This document shows positions 1-8,739 of a stretch of DNA of 64,000 nt, piece after piece. Positions within the stretch are counted from its first letter, which is position 1. The number at the start of each line of letters is the position of its first letter. The position numbers and the translations under genes were made by a program. The notes under the pieces were generated by a model, which was not told the origin of the DNA, did no database searches, and saw only the letters and a program-made list of their open reading frames with translations. The DNA is from Aliivibrio sp. S4MY1 (GTDB lineage: Bacteria; Pseudomonadota; Gammaproteobacteria; Enterobacterales; Vibrionaceae), in the NCBI RefSeq assembly GCF_028765545.1, contig NZ_JARACP010000009.1:147573-211572 (forward strand), given 5' to 3'.

Positions 1-799
1 CCATAATCCTAACCCGCTCTTTAGCTGACATGTTTAACCAGTATTTGGTTTTAGGGCCAATAATACCATCAGGAACCAAACCATGACGCTTCTGAAAGCG
101 CTTAACAACACTCACAAGTTGTGGGTTATATAGCCCATTACTTTGCGATAACAATTCTGCACTTTCTTCTTCCGTAAGCTCTCCTGCAATATATAAACGA
201 TTGATTAAAGAAGCATCCGATATCACTTGGTTCGGTCGTAACACTTTAGAGGAAAGCTTCTCCATCGGCTCGCTATAAGGATCATAATAGCTAAGTAACT
301 GAAGATAAAAGTCTTCATACTGTGTCGAGCTTGGCACTAAGCTCTCGGTAAGATAAGTCAACTGACCACTAGTAAAGGCACGGTTTATTGAGGAGATTAT
401 TTGAGGATATGGTGTACCTAAGTGCTCATCGAGGCGACCACCAAAAAACCAACTGTTCCCTTTTTTTGGTACTTGAGATTGATAAGTAAGAAGGTAAATT
501 AAGGTATCTGTTGCTAAAACATCGTATTCCAGTTCTTTTGAATTCTGCAAATGGTAATAACGCTGTTCAAGTGTATCATTTAGGTCAGCAAGAACCAGTA
601 AAGCTAACTGATTTTCTAGATTTTTCCGAGCTTGCGATGAATACCATTTTATCTGTTCATTTTGATAAAAGTGAAGAACTTGTTGTGGGTAAAATAACTC
701 TGTTTCATACTGCTTTAAAACGTTTCTTACACCACTTGACGCTTGTACGCTTAATGGCATAAGAATTAAAAAAACGACAGTAAGAAGCAGAAATCTCAT
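1..799 (-). CDS. ldtD: L,D-transpeptidase YcbB/LdtD, N-terminal part (runs off the left edge)
   Basis: The minus-strand frame from the ATG at 799 stays open to base 1, giving about 266 residues with no stop. It begins with a signal peptide (MRFLLLTVVFLILMPLSVQA). Near the left edge it contains a peptidoglycan-binding-like segment (KRFQKRHGLVPDGIIGPKT), followed by LNMSAKERVRIM, typical of the YcbB scaffold before the catalytic YkuD domain. The catalytic Cys lies outside the window. LdtD-type enzymes make 3-3 cross-links in periplasmic peptidoglycan. An opposite-strand open frame at 511-762 is only its shadow. Identification rests on motif memory. Confidence 0.85.
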   Translation of the reverse strand, partial: MRFLLLTVVFLILMPLSVQASSGVRNVLKQYETELFYPQQVLHFYQNEQIKWYSSQARKNLENQLALLVLADLNDTLEQRYYHLQNSKELEYDVLATDTLIYLLTYQSQVPKKGNSWFFGGRLDEHLGTPYPQIISSINRAFTSGQLTYLTESLVPSSTQYEDFYLQLLSYYDPYSEPMEKLSSKVLRPNQVISDASLINRLYIAGELTEEESAELLSQSNGLYNPQLVSVVKRFQKRHGLVPDGIIGPKTKYWLNMSAKERVRIM

Positions 800-892
800 C
801 ATAAACACTCCCTACCAAATAATAGATCATTACTTTCATAATAGTCTTTAAGTATTAAATATCAAGTTGATAGGATACATTCATTCAGATAT

Positions 893-918
893 AAAAAAGG
901 CCGGATAATCCAGCCTTT
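893..918 (-). terminator. Rho-independent terminator of the amidohydrolase gene
   Basis: An AAAGGC/GCCTTT stem with an inner GGAT/ATCC pairing is followed on the minus strand by a T run. It lies 20 bases after the stop at 938. Confidence 0.7.
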
Positions 919-937
919 AGGTAGTTTTCACTATTTT

Positions 938-2338
938 TTATTGAATAACTTCGCCGCTTTCAATCACTGTTTTACGAACAACTTTTGTAAACTCAATGAC
1001 TTCTTTACGAATTTCATCTTCATTAACGGTTAATATTTCACGATCTTTCATGATCACTTCACCATCAACGATTGTATGACGAACGTTACCTGAATTTGCC
1101 GAATAAACTAACGCAGAATAAGGGTTATATACTGGCAGCATATTTGGTGCTTTCGTATCAACAACAATAATGTCTGCTAGCTTACCAACTTCAATAGAGC
1201 CAATTTTATCTTCCATATGAAGCGCTTTAGCTGCACCCATCGTTGCCATATCAATAACCTTGATTGGAGGCATTGCTGCACGATCTTTATTCACTAATTT
1301 ATGAACTTTAGCAACTTGGTTAAACTCATCAATAATGCTTAATGTGTTACCAGACATAGGGCCATCAGTACCTAAACCGATACGAACGCCTTCATCGTAC
1401 ATTTTAAGTGCTGGAGACACACCTTTTGCTGATTTGATGTTAGCACTCATGTTATGCGCAACACCCATATCCGATTCTTTGACTAACTCAATGTCTTTAT
1501 CATCAATAAGAATCATATGCGCACCAATAAGGTTCTTATTAAGCGCGCCAATACTGTGCATGTACTCCACTGGAGACATCCCATTAGAGCGCTCAGCAAT
1601 CACTTCTTCCTCGCGATCTGATTCTGCTAAATGGATCATGACTGGAACATCTAGCTCTAATGATAGCTTCGCAATTTTTTGTAGCGTCTCGGTTGTATTT
1701 GTATATGGTGCATGAGGAGCAAATGCTGGAGTGATACGAGGGTGATCTTTGTATTCTTCAATAAAGTTTAGTGCGTACTGAATGCCCTCATCTGCATTTG
1801 CAGCATCTGCCACTGGGAATTTAATAACACTTTCACCTAGAATTGCACGCATACCAATTTTGTCGACCGTCTTTGCAACTTCGTCTTCAAAATAGTACAT
1901 ATCAGCATAAGTGGTTACCCCACCCTTAACCATCTCTACGTTACCTAGATTAGCACCAATACGAACCATATCGCGTGATACTAATTTTTTCTCTAATGGA
2001 AAAATATAACGGTGTAAACGGTCAGGAACATCATCACCTAATGAACGAAAAACAGTCATTGAAGCGTGAGTATGTGTATTAATTAAACCCGGTAGAACAA
2101 TATCACCATCAACATCTAATACGGTTTTTGCTTCATAGTTTTTTGCAATACTTTCATCACCAACTGCAACAATTTTATTACCTTTGATGGCAATTACACC
2201 ATTATCAAACGTTTGCTTAGATTCATTCATTGTAAGCAATGTTGCATCTTTGATCAGTAAATCGACTTGTTGTGCTGCCAACGTAGAAAAACTAGTTGCT
2301 GCTATAGCAATGGCAACTAAGGTTTTTTTTAAATACAT
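938..2338 (-). CDS. Exported amidohydrolase (MtaD/SAH-deaminase-like)
   Basis: Metal-dependent amidohydrolase of the TRZ/ATZ, methylthioadenosine/S-adenosylhomocysteine deaminase type. Seen: the HxH motif in LINTHTHASMTVFRS, a metal-binding His in MIHLAESDREEEV, a conserved GAHMILIDD segment, and the Asp in LGTDGPMSGN. Those cytosolic enzymes lack a leader, but here MYLKKTLVAIAIAATSFSTLAA is a clear signal peptide, so the enzyme is probably periplasmic. A GTG four codons upstream (2350) is a possible alternative start. The ATG at 2338 is preferred because it puts the signal peptide at the very N-terminus. The true substrate is unknown; purine-type or other N-heterocyclic amines are plausible. 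Confidence 0.85.
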   Translation of the reverse strand: MYLKKTLVAIAIAATSFSTLAAQQVDLLIKDATLLTMNESKQTFDNGVIAIKGNKIVAVGDESIAKNYEAKTVLDVDGDIVLPGLINTHTHASMTVFRSLGDDVPDRLHRYIFPLEKKLVSRDMVRIGANLGNVEMVKGGVTTYADMYYFEDEVAKTVDKIGMRAILGESVIKFPVADAANADEGIQYALNFIEEYKDHPRITPAFAPHAPYTNTTETLQKIAKLSLELDVPVMIHLAESDREEEVIAERSNGMSPVEYMHSIGALNKNLIGAHMILIDDKDIELVKESDMGVAHNMSANIKSAKGVSPALKMYDEGVRIGLGTDGPMSGNTLSIIDEFNQVAKVHKLVNKDRAAMPPIKVIDMATMGAAKALHMEDKIGSIEVGKLADIIVVDTKAPNMLPVYNPYSALVYSANSGNVRHTIVDGEVIMKDREILTVNEDEIRKEVIEFTKVVRKTVIESGEVIQ

Positions 2339-2706
2339 AAATATACTCACTAAAGAAAGATAGATAGCTAGATTTCAGGAGCGGATGATATACGTGACAT
2401 TCCTTTTATCAAGGTAATTATCAATAAACAGCCCTACCTTATTTTCAAAGTAGTGACCAATGTCATATTTTTAAAGATTCAGCGAGGGGTGAGAATTATT
2501 GAAAATAATACCCTTGCTGCTATTTTGCTGCTAAGTCGGAAGGTAAGGTTAATAAAGGTATCGAAGAAGAAATATTCACTCAACAAGTGAATAGTTAAAT
2601 AAGTGTTCCAAAAAAAGCAAATATATGAGAGAGCTAGCTTGCTCTCTCTTTTAATTCAAGTAAATGTCTTTATAATGCATCTACATTTTTTTCACATTTT
2701 TGAGTT
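2339..2706. other. Intergenic region with an orphan plus-strand terminator
   Basis: A 368-base gap that should hold the amidohydrolase promoter (minus) and the 2707 gene promoter (plus). No convincing protein gene is visible. A strong plus-strand hairpin at 2627-2652 sits after no known plus gene, so a small RNA or an unrecognised short gene may end there. Confidence 0.5.
2627..2652 (+). terminator. Strong plus-strand terminator without an upstream gene
   Basis: Perfect 8-bp stem GAGAGAGC/GCTCTCTC with a TAGCTT loop, followed directly by TTTT. The minus strand has no T run, so the hairpin is directional (+). Confidence 0.7.
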
Positions 2707-3228
2707 ATGAAGCCTTACTTTTTATCTTTTTTATTTTTTTTATTTTTTCCTTTAGAGAGCAAAGCGGAAGAGGAAGCTAGTGAGTTATCTCTTTACTCTA
2801 TAAACACGGGATCATTTCTCTACCATTTAGTACCCTACGATCCTGACTCTCATCAATACTTTGGTAATCAATACTTTTCTGTTGAGCGTAAATTTTCTGC
2901 AGACTCTGATTACAGCTTCATGCTAGGCACTTTTTTAAACAGCCAAGCGAATCGTTGTATGCTTATTGGTGTCCGAAAAGACTGGTATCGTGTAAATAGC
3001 AAACTTGTGATTAAAGGGATGTATTCATATGCAGGTGAGTTCTTTATTGATGCATTTGAAGACTGTGGTGACGGCGGGATATATAAGACATCAAAAGAAA
3101 AAGTTGGCGTTGCATTTGCCCCATACATTTATCATGCAGCACAATACAACTTTACCGACTATTTTGGCGTAGAAGCTGGCTTTATCTTACCCGGAATTAT
3201 CGTAATGAGTATGCAATGGAGTTTCTAG
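2707..3228 (+). CDS. Predicted small outer-membrane beta-barrel protein
   Basis: A 173-aa protein with a very hydrophobic signal peptide (MKPYFLSFLFFLFFPLESKA). The rest has alternating hydrophobic and aromatic strands and ends in QWSF, the terminal Phe typical of BamA substrates. Two Cys (RCML, EDCGD) could pair in the periplasm. The pattern YFSVERKF...GTFLNS...GVRKDWY resembles small eight-stranded barrels of unknown function, some annotated in phages. No function can be assigned. It is monocistronic and followed by a strong terminator. Confidence 0.65.
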   Translation: MKPYFLSFLFFLFFPLESKAEEEASELSLYSINTGSFLYHLVPYDPDSHQYFGNQYFSVERKFSADSDYSFMLGTFLNSQANRCMLIGVRKDWYRVNSKLVIKGMYSYAGEFFIDAFEDCGDGGIYKTSKEKVGVAFAPYIYHAAQYNFTDYFGVEAGFILPGIIVMSMQWSF

Positions 3229-3267
3229 CTTCATAACAATACTGACAATATAATGCGGCTAATAAAT

Positions 3268-3306
3268 AAAAACCACGACTCATCAAATGATCGTCGTGGT
3301 TTTTTT
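3268..3306. terminator. Bidirectional terminator
   Basis: AAACCACGAC/GTCGTGGTTT stem with A/T tails on both sides, between convergent genes (stops at 3228 and 3325). Confidence 0.85.
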
Positions 3307-3324
3307 ATGGTAAAACGAAAAAGC

Positions 3325-3804
3325 TTATTCGCTTTCTACTTCAGCTTCACCACGTAAATTCTGTTGCACGCCTTGTAAAAAGTTACGTAAAACTTGGTCT
3401 TTACAAATACGGTAGTGTTTATGATCTGCTTTACGGAAGAAAGCACTCAGTTCGTGCTTGCTTAGACGGAAGTTTACTAACTTCATTAAGTCTAAAACGT
3501 CATCTGCTTTTAAGTTTAAAGCAATTTGTAATTTTTTAAGAATAATGTTGTTCGTTAGTTTTTCTTCAGGCTTTGGTTGCTCGCCTTCACGCTTACCACG
3601 ACGATCATTGATTAAACCATTTAGAAACGTTGCTAATTGAACATCTTGACAACTTTTATAGTCTTTATCGTCATCCGCTTTTAACCAGTTACATACTTCT
3701 TCACGAGTTACTTTAAGATCAGCAGCACCAAACAGTGCGATCATCTTAGTATCATCAAAATCAAAAGCGTAACGAATGCGTCGTAAAATGTCGTTATTAG
3801 TCAA
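3325..3804 (-). CDS. yehS: YehS family (DUF1456) protein
   Basis: A 159-aa protein built of two similar DUF1456 repeats: NNDILRRIRYAFDF at about residue 3 and NNIILKKLQIALNL at about residue 85. Each is followed by a conserved lysine-rich helix (NWLKADDDKDYKSC, AFFRKADHKHYRIC). It matches the E. coli YehS family, whose function is unknown. In E. coli yehS adjoins the btsSR genes; here btsS starts about 2.4 kb away, so the neighbourhood is partly conserved. It is probably cytoplasmic and transcribed alone, with a terminator on either side. Confidence 0.85.
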   Translation of the reverse strand: MTNNDILRRIRYAFDFDDTKMIALFGAADLKVTREEVCNWLKADDDKDYKSCQDVQLATFLNGLINDRRGKREGEQPKPEEKLTNNIILKKLQIALNLKADDVLDLMKLVNFRLSKHELSAFFRKADHKHYRICKDQVLRNFLQGVQQNLRGEAEVESE

Positions 3805-3893
3805 GGTAAATCCTAAATGTATTAAATTTAAATTAGGTGCAGACTATAACTTGTAATCCACTCTGGTAAAAGATTTATGTGATCTATATGCAT

Positions 3894-3922
3894 AAAAAAA
3901 CCCGAGACAAACTCGGGTTTAA
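3894..3922. terminator. Terminator downstream of htpX
   Basis: AAACCCGAG/CTCGGGTTT stem with an ACAAA loop, flanked by A and T runs. It lies 18 bases past the htpX stop. Confidence 0.85.
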
Positions 3923-3939
3923 TTCATTTCTATCAAATA

Positions 3940-4815
3940 TTACATTTGACGTAAAGCGTCAATGCGTTTCTCAAGAGGTGGGTGGCTCATTAGCAGTTCT
4001 GTTAACGACTTTTTGCCATTAATACCAAATGCCATCATTGAACCTTCTAACTGAGACTCTTGACCCATGCGTAAGCGCTCAAGAGCTGAAATCATTTTTT
4101 GCTTTCCAACCAACTGAGCAGCACCAGCATCAGCATGGAATTCACGATGACGGCTAAACCACATCGTTAAGAAGCTTGCTAGGAAACCAAAAGCTAATTC
4201 AAGTACAGTAGAAACAATGAAGTACGTCATGAAGCTTCCGCCCTCACCTTCACCTTCTTCATCACTTGATGTAAAGCCACTTACTGCATTAGCAATCATG
4301 CGAGATAAGAAAATAACGAAGGTATTTACTACACCTTGCATTAGCGTCATTGTGATCATATCACCATTTGCAATATGACTGACTTCGTGTGCTAACACCG
4401 CTTCTGCTTCATCACGAGTCATGCTATGTAATAAACCAGTAGATACCGCAACCAATGAATCATCACGCTTTGCACCAGTAGCAAAAGCGTTCATATCAGG
4501 TGAATCATAGATAGCTACCGTTGGCATACCAATACCAACTTGTTGAGCTTGACGAGAAACCGTCTCTAATAACCAATGCTCTGTTTCATTACGAGGTTGT
4601 TCAATTACCTCACCGCCAACAGAACGCAATGCCATTGATTTAGACATCATTAATGAGATTAATGAACCACCAAAACCAAACAATACCGCCATAACTAACA
4701 AGCCAGATAAACTACCTTGTTGTATCCCCGTTACTGCATAAACAATATTCAGGACAATACTGAATACGATCATAACAGCTAAGTTTGTTGCTAAAAACAG
4801 CGCAATACGCTTCAT
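3940..4815 (-). CDS. htpX: Membrane zinc protease HtpX
   Basis: M48 family metalloprotease, 291 aa, the usual HtpX length. Four hydrophobic segments are visible (about residues 5-27, 36-56, 155-180, 190-215). The zinc motif HEVSH (His143, Glu144, His147) lies in a cytoplasmic loop, and the third ligand is in the [12 protein letters not shown] region. HtpX degrades misfolded inner-membrane proteins alongside FtsH and is commonly induced by envelope stress; no Cpx box was identified here. It starts at the ATG encoding [14 protein letters not shown], as in the family. Confidence 0.97.
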   Translation of the reverse strand: MKRIALFLATNLAVMIVFSIVLNIVYAVTGIQQGSLSGLLVMAVLFGFGGSLISLMMSKSMALRSVGGEVIEQPRNETEHWLLETVSRQAQQVGIGMPTVAIYDSPDMNAFATGAKRDDSLVAVSTGLLHSMTRDEAEAVLAHEVSHIANGDMITMTLMQGVVNTFVIFLSRMIANAVSGFTSSDEEGEGEGGSFMTYFIVSTVLELAFGFLASFLTMWFSRHREFHADAGAAQLVGKQKMISALERLRMGQESQLEGSMMAFGINGKKSLTELLMSHPPLEKRIDALRQM

Positions 4816-5116
4816 TTATTTTTTCTCCAATTAATAATCAATTCAACTCACTTATTTTTTATATTTTGAGTTGCTACCAAACGTATCTAGCACGTTTATA
4901 AAGTATAAGCATAAGATAGTACCATTTGTCGTAATTACAAGGCTTTGACGTACTTTGATACACTTTCTTTTACCTATTAACCTTTCTATTCTTTTTAATT
5001 TTACCTCTCTGTAACTCAAAGAATAAATCCACCCTTAGACTTTGGTCGTATTGTCAAAACAAGCAATTAACTTTACTTTGTAAATCAAGAAAAATTATGG
5101 ATATCAAGGATTGAAC
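4816..5116. other. Divergent intergenic region, htpX / 53-aa gene
   Basis: 301 bases that must carry the htpX promoter (minus) and the promoter of the small gene at 5117 (plus). It is AT-rich. No confident operator or RNA structure was seen. Confidence 0.5.
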
Positions 5117-5278
5117 ATGGCAGAACAACAAACTTACTTAATGGCGATTGATATGCTTTGCTGTCATCTAGGACTATCAAAAGAAGAAGCCAAAGAGCAA
5201 TTGGGAATCGACGTTCAAACAACGGTCGAAAGTCAGATAGCAGATACCCAAGAAGGATTAATGGGTTTATATCGTTAA
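5117..5278 (+). CDS. Small 53-aa protein of unknown function
   Basis: ATG at 5117 with an AAGGA ribosome-binding site six bases upstream, 53 codons, TAA at 5276-5278, and a strong terminator 20 bases later. The protein starts MAEQQTYLMAIDMLCCHLGL and continues with SKEEAKEQLGI and a Gln/Thr-rich end. It looks soluble, acidic and helical. The good Shine-Dalgarno, independent terminator and sensible composition argue for a real gene. The longer opposite-strand frame over the same bases (5085-5294) looks like an artefact. Function unknown. Confidence 0.75.
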   Translation: MAEQQTYLMAIDMLCCHLGLSKEEAKEQLGIDVQTTVESQIADTQEGLMGLYR

Positions 5279-5297
5279 TTAAAATACAGCACATACA

Positions 5298-5342
5298 AAA
5301 AAGGCAGCTTACTAACTAATAGTAAGCTGCCTTTTACTTTTT
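5298..5342. terminator. Terminator between the 53-aa gene and satP
   Basis: 14-bp stem AAAGGCAGCTTACT/AGTAAGCTGCCTTT with a 7-base loop. The tail is T-rich on the plus side and there is an A run upstream for the minus side. Confidence 0.9.
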
Positions 5343-5355
5343 TATGAGCTGAATG

Positions 5356-5946
5356 TTACGCAGTAACTGATGCAGCTTCTTTCGCTTTCATTTCACCAAC
5401 AGGTAATACAGTACGACCGTATTCACCGTTAATTACTTGCGCCATAGAGAAGTACATAGCGCTTAAACCACAGAATAAACCAACATAACCAGCCATGTGA
5501 CCAATTACTACACTACCTGTGAAATCGCGAGCTGAAAGCAATGCGAATAAGATAGTTAAGCTACCAAATACAACTTGCTTAGCGCGTGGGTAGTTAAAAG
5601 TACCTAAGAATAAGAAGAATGTTAACACACCCCACATTGCAAGGTACCAACCCATGAATGCTGCTGATGTTGCTTGGCCTAGGCCCATTTCAGGCATAAG
5701 AATTAGAGCAACAAGAGATAACCAGAAGAAACCATAAGAAGTAAACGCAGTTGTGCCAAACGTATTACCTTTTTTATACTCCATGATGCCTGCAATTACT
5801 TGCGCGATACCACCGTAAAAAATACCCATCGATAAGATCGCAGTATTTAAAGGAAAGAAACCTGCATTATGTAGGTTTAGTAGCACAGTTGTCATACCAA
5901 AAGCCATTAGGCCTAATGGTGCTGGGTTTGCAAGTTTGTTTGACAT
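5356..5946 (-). CDS. satP: SatP/YaaH family acetate-succinate transporter
   Basis: A 196-aa, six-helix inner-membrane protein of the GPR1/FUN34/YaaH family. The signature NPAPLGLMAFGMTTVLLNL stands at residues 7-25, as in E. coli SatP. The family carries acetate and succinate with protons. It is divergently transcribed from the pyruvate-sensing btsS gene, so two small-carboxylate systems sit side by side. Start MSNKLANPAPLG agrees with the family. The upstream gap contains a half-conserved CRP-like GATCACA, too weak to call. Confidence 0.93.
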   Translation of the reverse strand: MSNKLANPAPLGLMAFGMTTVLLNLHNAGFFPLNTAILSMGIFYGGIAQVIAGIMEYKKGNTFGTTAFTSYGFFWLSLVALILMPEMGLGQATSAAFMGWYLAMWGVLTFFLFLGTFNYPRAKQVVFGSLTILFALLSARDFTGSVVIGHMAGYVGLFCGLSAMYFSMAQVINGEYGRTVLPVGEMKAKEAASVTA

Positions 5947-6187
5947 GCCGAAGCCTCAAAAAAAAGTGTAATGATTAAAAAATGTTTTAGGAAGCGCATT
6001 CTATTTACGAGCACCAAAGATCACAACTATCATTTATGAAATCTTACATTTCATTTATTGCATTCTTAAATTTAAGTCGAAATTGATGATTTTTATGGCC
6101 CACTGTATTCAGTTTTCCCTCTTCTATTTAGACAGCATTCTTAATTACGATTACACTAGAGCTCCTGCATATTAATTGAGAACCTAC

Positions 6188-7870
6188 ATGGAATTAGTGT
6201 TTTCCCTACTACAGCAATTGAGCGTTTATCTTGTACTTGCTTATTTATTAAGTAAGACACCGCTATTTCTTCCAATTACTACTATTTCAGGGCGTTGGAG
6301 TCATCGTTTTCTTTGTTACATCATCTTTTCAGGCTTCTGTATTCTTGGTACCTACTTCGGCCTCGCGATTCAAGATGCAATTGCAAATACTCGTGCAATT
6401 GGGGCTGTCATGGGGGGCGTTCTCGGTGGGCCTTTAGTTGGTTTTTTTGTCGGCCTAACGGGTGGATTACACCGTTATTCAATGGGCGGATTTACCGATC
6501 TTGCTTGTGCTATTTCGACCACATCCGAAGGGCTTCTTGGTGGGTTATTTCATTTATACTTCGTACGTAAAAATCAAATAGATCAATTATTTAAACCAAG
6601 AACAGTTTTAATGATTGCTTTTATTGCAGAGCTATTACAAATGACGATAATTCTAATCGTTGCCAAACCATTTGATCAAGCTTATGCACTTGTCTCCTCT
6701 ATCATTTTACCTATGGTTGTTGCCAACTCAGTTGGTGCTGCCATGTTCATGAGTATTATCCAAGATAGAAAAGCCATTTATGAAAAATACTCTGCCGCAT
6801 TCTCTAATAAAGCGCTAAACATCGCCCAACGTTCTGTTGGAATATTAAGCCAAGGCTTCAACCAAGAAAACAGTGAACAAATCGCAAAAATCATCTATGA
6901 AGAGACCGGCGTAGGCGCTGTTTCTATTACTGATAAAGAGAAAATATTAGCCTTTATTGGCATTGGTGATGATCATCACTTACCAGGTACTCCTATTGCC
7001 TCTGATTACACACGAAAAGCCATAAAGCAGAGTAAAGTAATGTACATCGATGGGGACGAACACCCCTATCAATGCTCTATTGATAAAAAATGCAAACTCG
7101 GCTCAGCACTCGTTATTCCGCTTATTGGTGCAAATAATGAGGTGATTGGCACCATAAAACTGTATGAGCCAAAACTGAAACTATTTTCCTATATCAACAT
7201 AACGCTGGGAGAAGGCATCGCCAAATTGCTCTCCAACCAAATTTTAACGGGCCGTTATTTACAGCAGCAATCTTTACTTACTCAAGCTGAATTGCGTCTA
7301 TTACAAGCTCAAGTGAATCCTCATTTCCTATTTAATGCGTTAAATACGATTAGTGCCGTGATCCGACGAGATCCAACTCGTGCTCGAGAATTAATTCAGC
7401 ACTTATCACAGTTTTTCCGTCGAAACTTAAAACAGAACTTTGAGCAAGTCACCTTAAAAGAAGAATTACATCACGTACAATCCTACTTAGAAATTGAGCT
7501 AGCACGATTTGCAGACAGACTGACAGTAGACGTAAGTATTGACGAAAAACTGTACGACCTCAAATTACCCACATTCACCTTGCAACCCTTAGTTGAGAAC
7601 GCCATCAAACATGGCACTTCAAATATGTTTGAAAATGGCGAAATAAAAATTAAAGGTTATCTATCTCATCACCAAGTGATCCTTGAGGTAATTGATAATG
7701 CCGGACTATATACAGAGAAAACAAGCAGTGATGGTTTAGGCACTACCATTGTTGATAAACGCTTAAAAAATCAATTTGGCGACGCTTTTGGGCTGACTTT
7801 ATCATGTATTGAGAATCAACAAACCAAAGCCACCATCCATTTACCATTAGAGACGATAAATCATGCTTAA
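6188..7870 (+). CDS. btsS: Pyruvate-sensing histidine kinase BtsS (YehU)
   Basis: LytS-type sensor kinase, about 561 aa. The N-terminal membrane domain (about residues 1-200) carries the conserved TRAIGAVMGGVLGGPLVG and GGLHRYSMGG motifs, followed by a GAF-like region (ITDKEKILAFIGIGDDHHL). The His kinase domain has the phospho-His in LLQAQVNPHFLFNALNT (about residue 379) and the ATP-site Asn in TLQPLVENAIKHG. It matches E. coli BtsS, the high-affinity pyruvate receptor, along its whole length. The ATG at 6188 (MELVFSLLQQ) is preferred over a TTG at 6176 because it fits the family start. It overlaps btsR by 8 bases. Confidence 0.95.
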   Translation: MELVFSLLQQLSVYLVLAYLLSKTPLFLPITTISGRWSHRFLCYIIFSGFCILGTYFGLAIQDAIANTRAIGAVMGGVLGGPLVGFFVGLTGGLHRYSMGGFTDLACAISTTSEGLLGGLFHLYFVRKNQIDQLFKPRTVLMIAFIAELLQMTIILIVAKPFDQAYALVSSIILPMVVANSVGAAMFMSIIQDRKAIYEKYSAAFSNKALNIAQRSVGILSQGFNQENSEQIAKIIYEETGVGAVSITDKEKILAFIGIGDDHHLPGTPIASDYTRKAIKQSKVMYIDGDEHPYQCSIDKKCKLGSALVIPLIGANNEVIGTIKLYEPKLKLFSYINITLGEGIAKLLSNQILTGRYLQQQSLLTQAELRLLQAQVNPHFLFNALNTISAVIRRDPTRARELIQHLSQFFRRNLKQNFEQVTLKEELHHVQSYLEIELARFADRLTVDVSIDEKLYDLKLPTFTLQPLVENAIKHGTSNMFENGEIKIKGYLSHHQVILEVIDNAGLYTEKTSSDGLGTTIVDKRLKNQFGDAFGLTLSCIENQQTKATIHLPLETINHA

Positions 7871-8579
7871 AGCCATTGTGATTGACGACGAACTGTTTGC
7901 TCGCGAAGAGTTAATTGAGCAATTAAACGAGATAGGTCACATCGACATCATTGCTGAATGCGGTAATGCTATTGATGGGTTAAAGCAAATAAATCAACTA
8001 AAACCCGATGTGGTATTTCTTGATATTCAAATGCCTAAAATTACAGGAATGGATTTAATCAGCATGCTTGATCCTGAGACCATGCCAAATATCGTTTTTG
8101 TTACCGCTTATGATGAATTTGCAGTAAAAGCCTTTGAAGATAACGCCTTTGATTATTTACTCAAACCGATAGAGCCTTGCCGCCTTAAAAAAACCGTAAA
8201 ACGATTATTGGCAGCAGACACCAAACTCGACCTCACTCCTATTATTACGCCTGAAATTGAGTTAATCCCCTGCTCTGGGCACAACCGTATTCTACTTCTA
8301 CCGTCTAAAGAGATTGAGGTTGCCAGTATTCAAGCGGCAGGTGTTGAGCTTGTAACCAAATCTGAGAAAGCTTGCACACAATTGACATTAAAAGTCCTTG
8401 AAGAAAAGACCCCGCTTATCCGCTGCCATCGACAGTTTTTAATTAACCCTCACTTTATTAGAGAGATTAAACTGCATGATAACGGTACCAGTGAGATCAT
8501 TACTCAAAATGGCCATATCGCTCAGGTTAGTCGTCGGTATCTTAAAGAAATAAAAGAGCGTTTAGGTATTCACCATTAA
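7863..8579 (+). CDS. btsR: LytTR response regulator BtsR (YehT)
   Basis: 238 aa. The receiver domain has acidic-pocket residues in VIDDE, the phospho-acceptor Asp54 in VFLDIQMPKITG, and conserved Lys in LLKPIEP. The C-terminal LytTR DNA-binding domain (about 130-238) includes IPCSGHNRILLL and LIRCHRQFLINPHFI. It is translationally coupled to btsS by an 8-base overlap. In E. coli BtsR activates a CstA-family pyruvate importer gene through ACC-N-CT-type direct repeats, and three such boxes lie just downstream (8598-8647), ahead of such a transporter gene. Confidence 0.95.
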   Translation: MLKAIVIDDELFAREELIEQLNEIGHIDIIAECGNAIDGLKQINQLKPDVVFLDIQMPKITGMDLISMLDPETMPNIVFVTAYDEFAVKAFEDNAFDYLLKPIEPCRLKKTVKRLLAADTKLDLTPIITPEIELIPCSGHNRILLLPSKEIEVASIQAAGVELVTKSEKACTQLTLKVLEEKTPLIRCHRQFLINPHFIREIKLHDNGTSEIITQNGHIAQVSRRYLKEIKERLGIHH

Positions 8580-8597
8580 TATGTGAGTATCACCAAA

Positions 8598-8647
8598 ACC
8601 ACTTAATCCGCTATAAAACCACTCACTAGCAAAACATAACCACTCAC
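8598..8647 (+). promoter_or_regulatory. Three tandem BtsR-type boxes
   Basis: Direct repeats ACCACTTAA (8598-8606), ACCACTCAC (8618-8626) and ACCACTCAC (8639-8647), spaced 20 and 21 bases, two helical turns. The last two match the E. coli BtsR consensus ACC(A/G)CT(C/T)A(C/T) as I recall it; the first differs at the final base. They lie 93-142 bases upstream of the transporter ATG. A possible -10 (TATTAT) sits near 8678-8683. Confidence 0.8.
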
Positions 8648-8739
8648 CTTTTTTGGGCGTGAACTCTTTACGCCCAGCAGTATTATACACAGCATCTAAT
8701 TTTAAAATTTACTTAGCTAACTCTTAAAAGGAATGGATT

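Noticed and set aside
511..762. 83-codon plus-strand open frame at the left edge
   Set aside because: It lies wholly inside the antisense of the LdtD gene, whose signal peptide and peptidoglycan-binding motif are clear; the frame has no ribosome-binding site or recognisable domain.
5085..5294. 69-codon minus-strand open frame
   Set aside because: It overlaps the 53-aa plus-strand gene, which has a good ribosome-binding site and its own terminator; the minus frame runs through that terminator and lacks translation signals.
8652..8675. TGGGCGT/ACGCCCA hairpin before the CstA-family gene, considered as a btsSR terminator
   Set aside because: The T run lies upstream, not downstream, on the plus strand, and no T run follows on the minus strand; it is more likely part of the promoter region.
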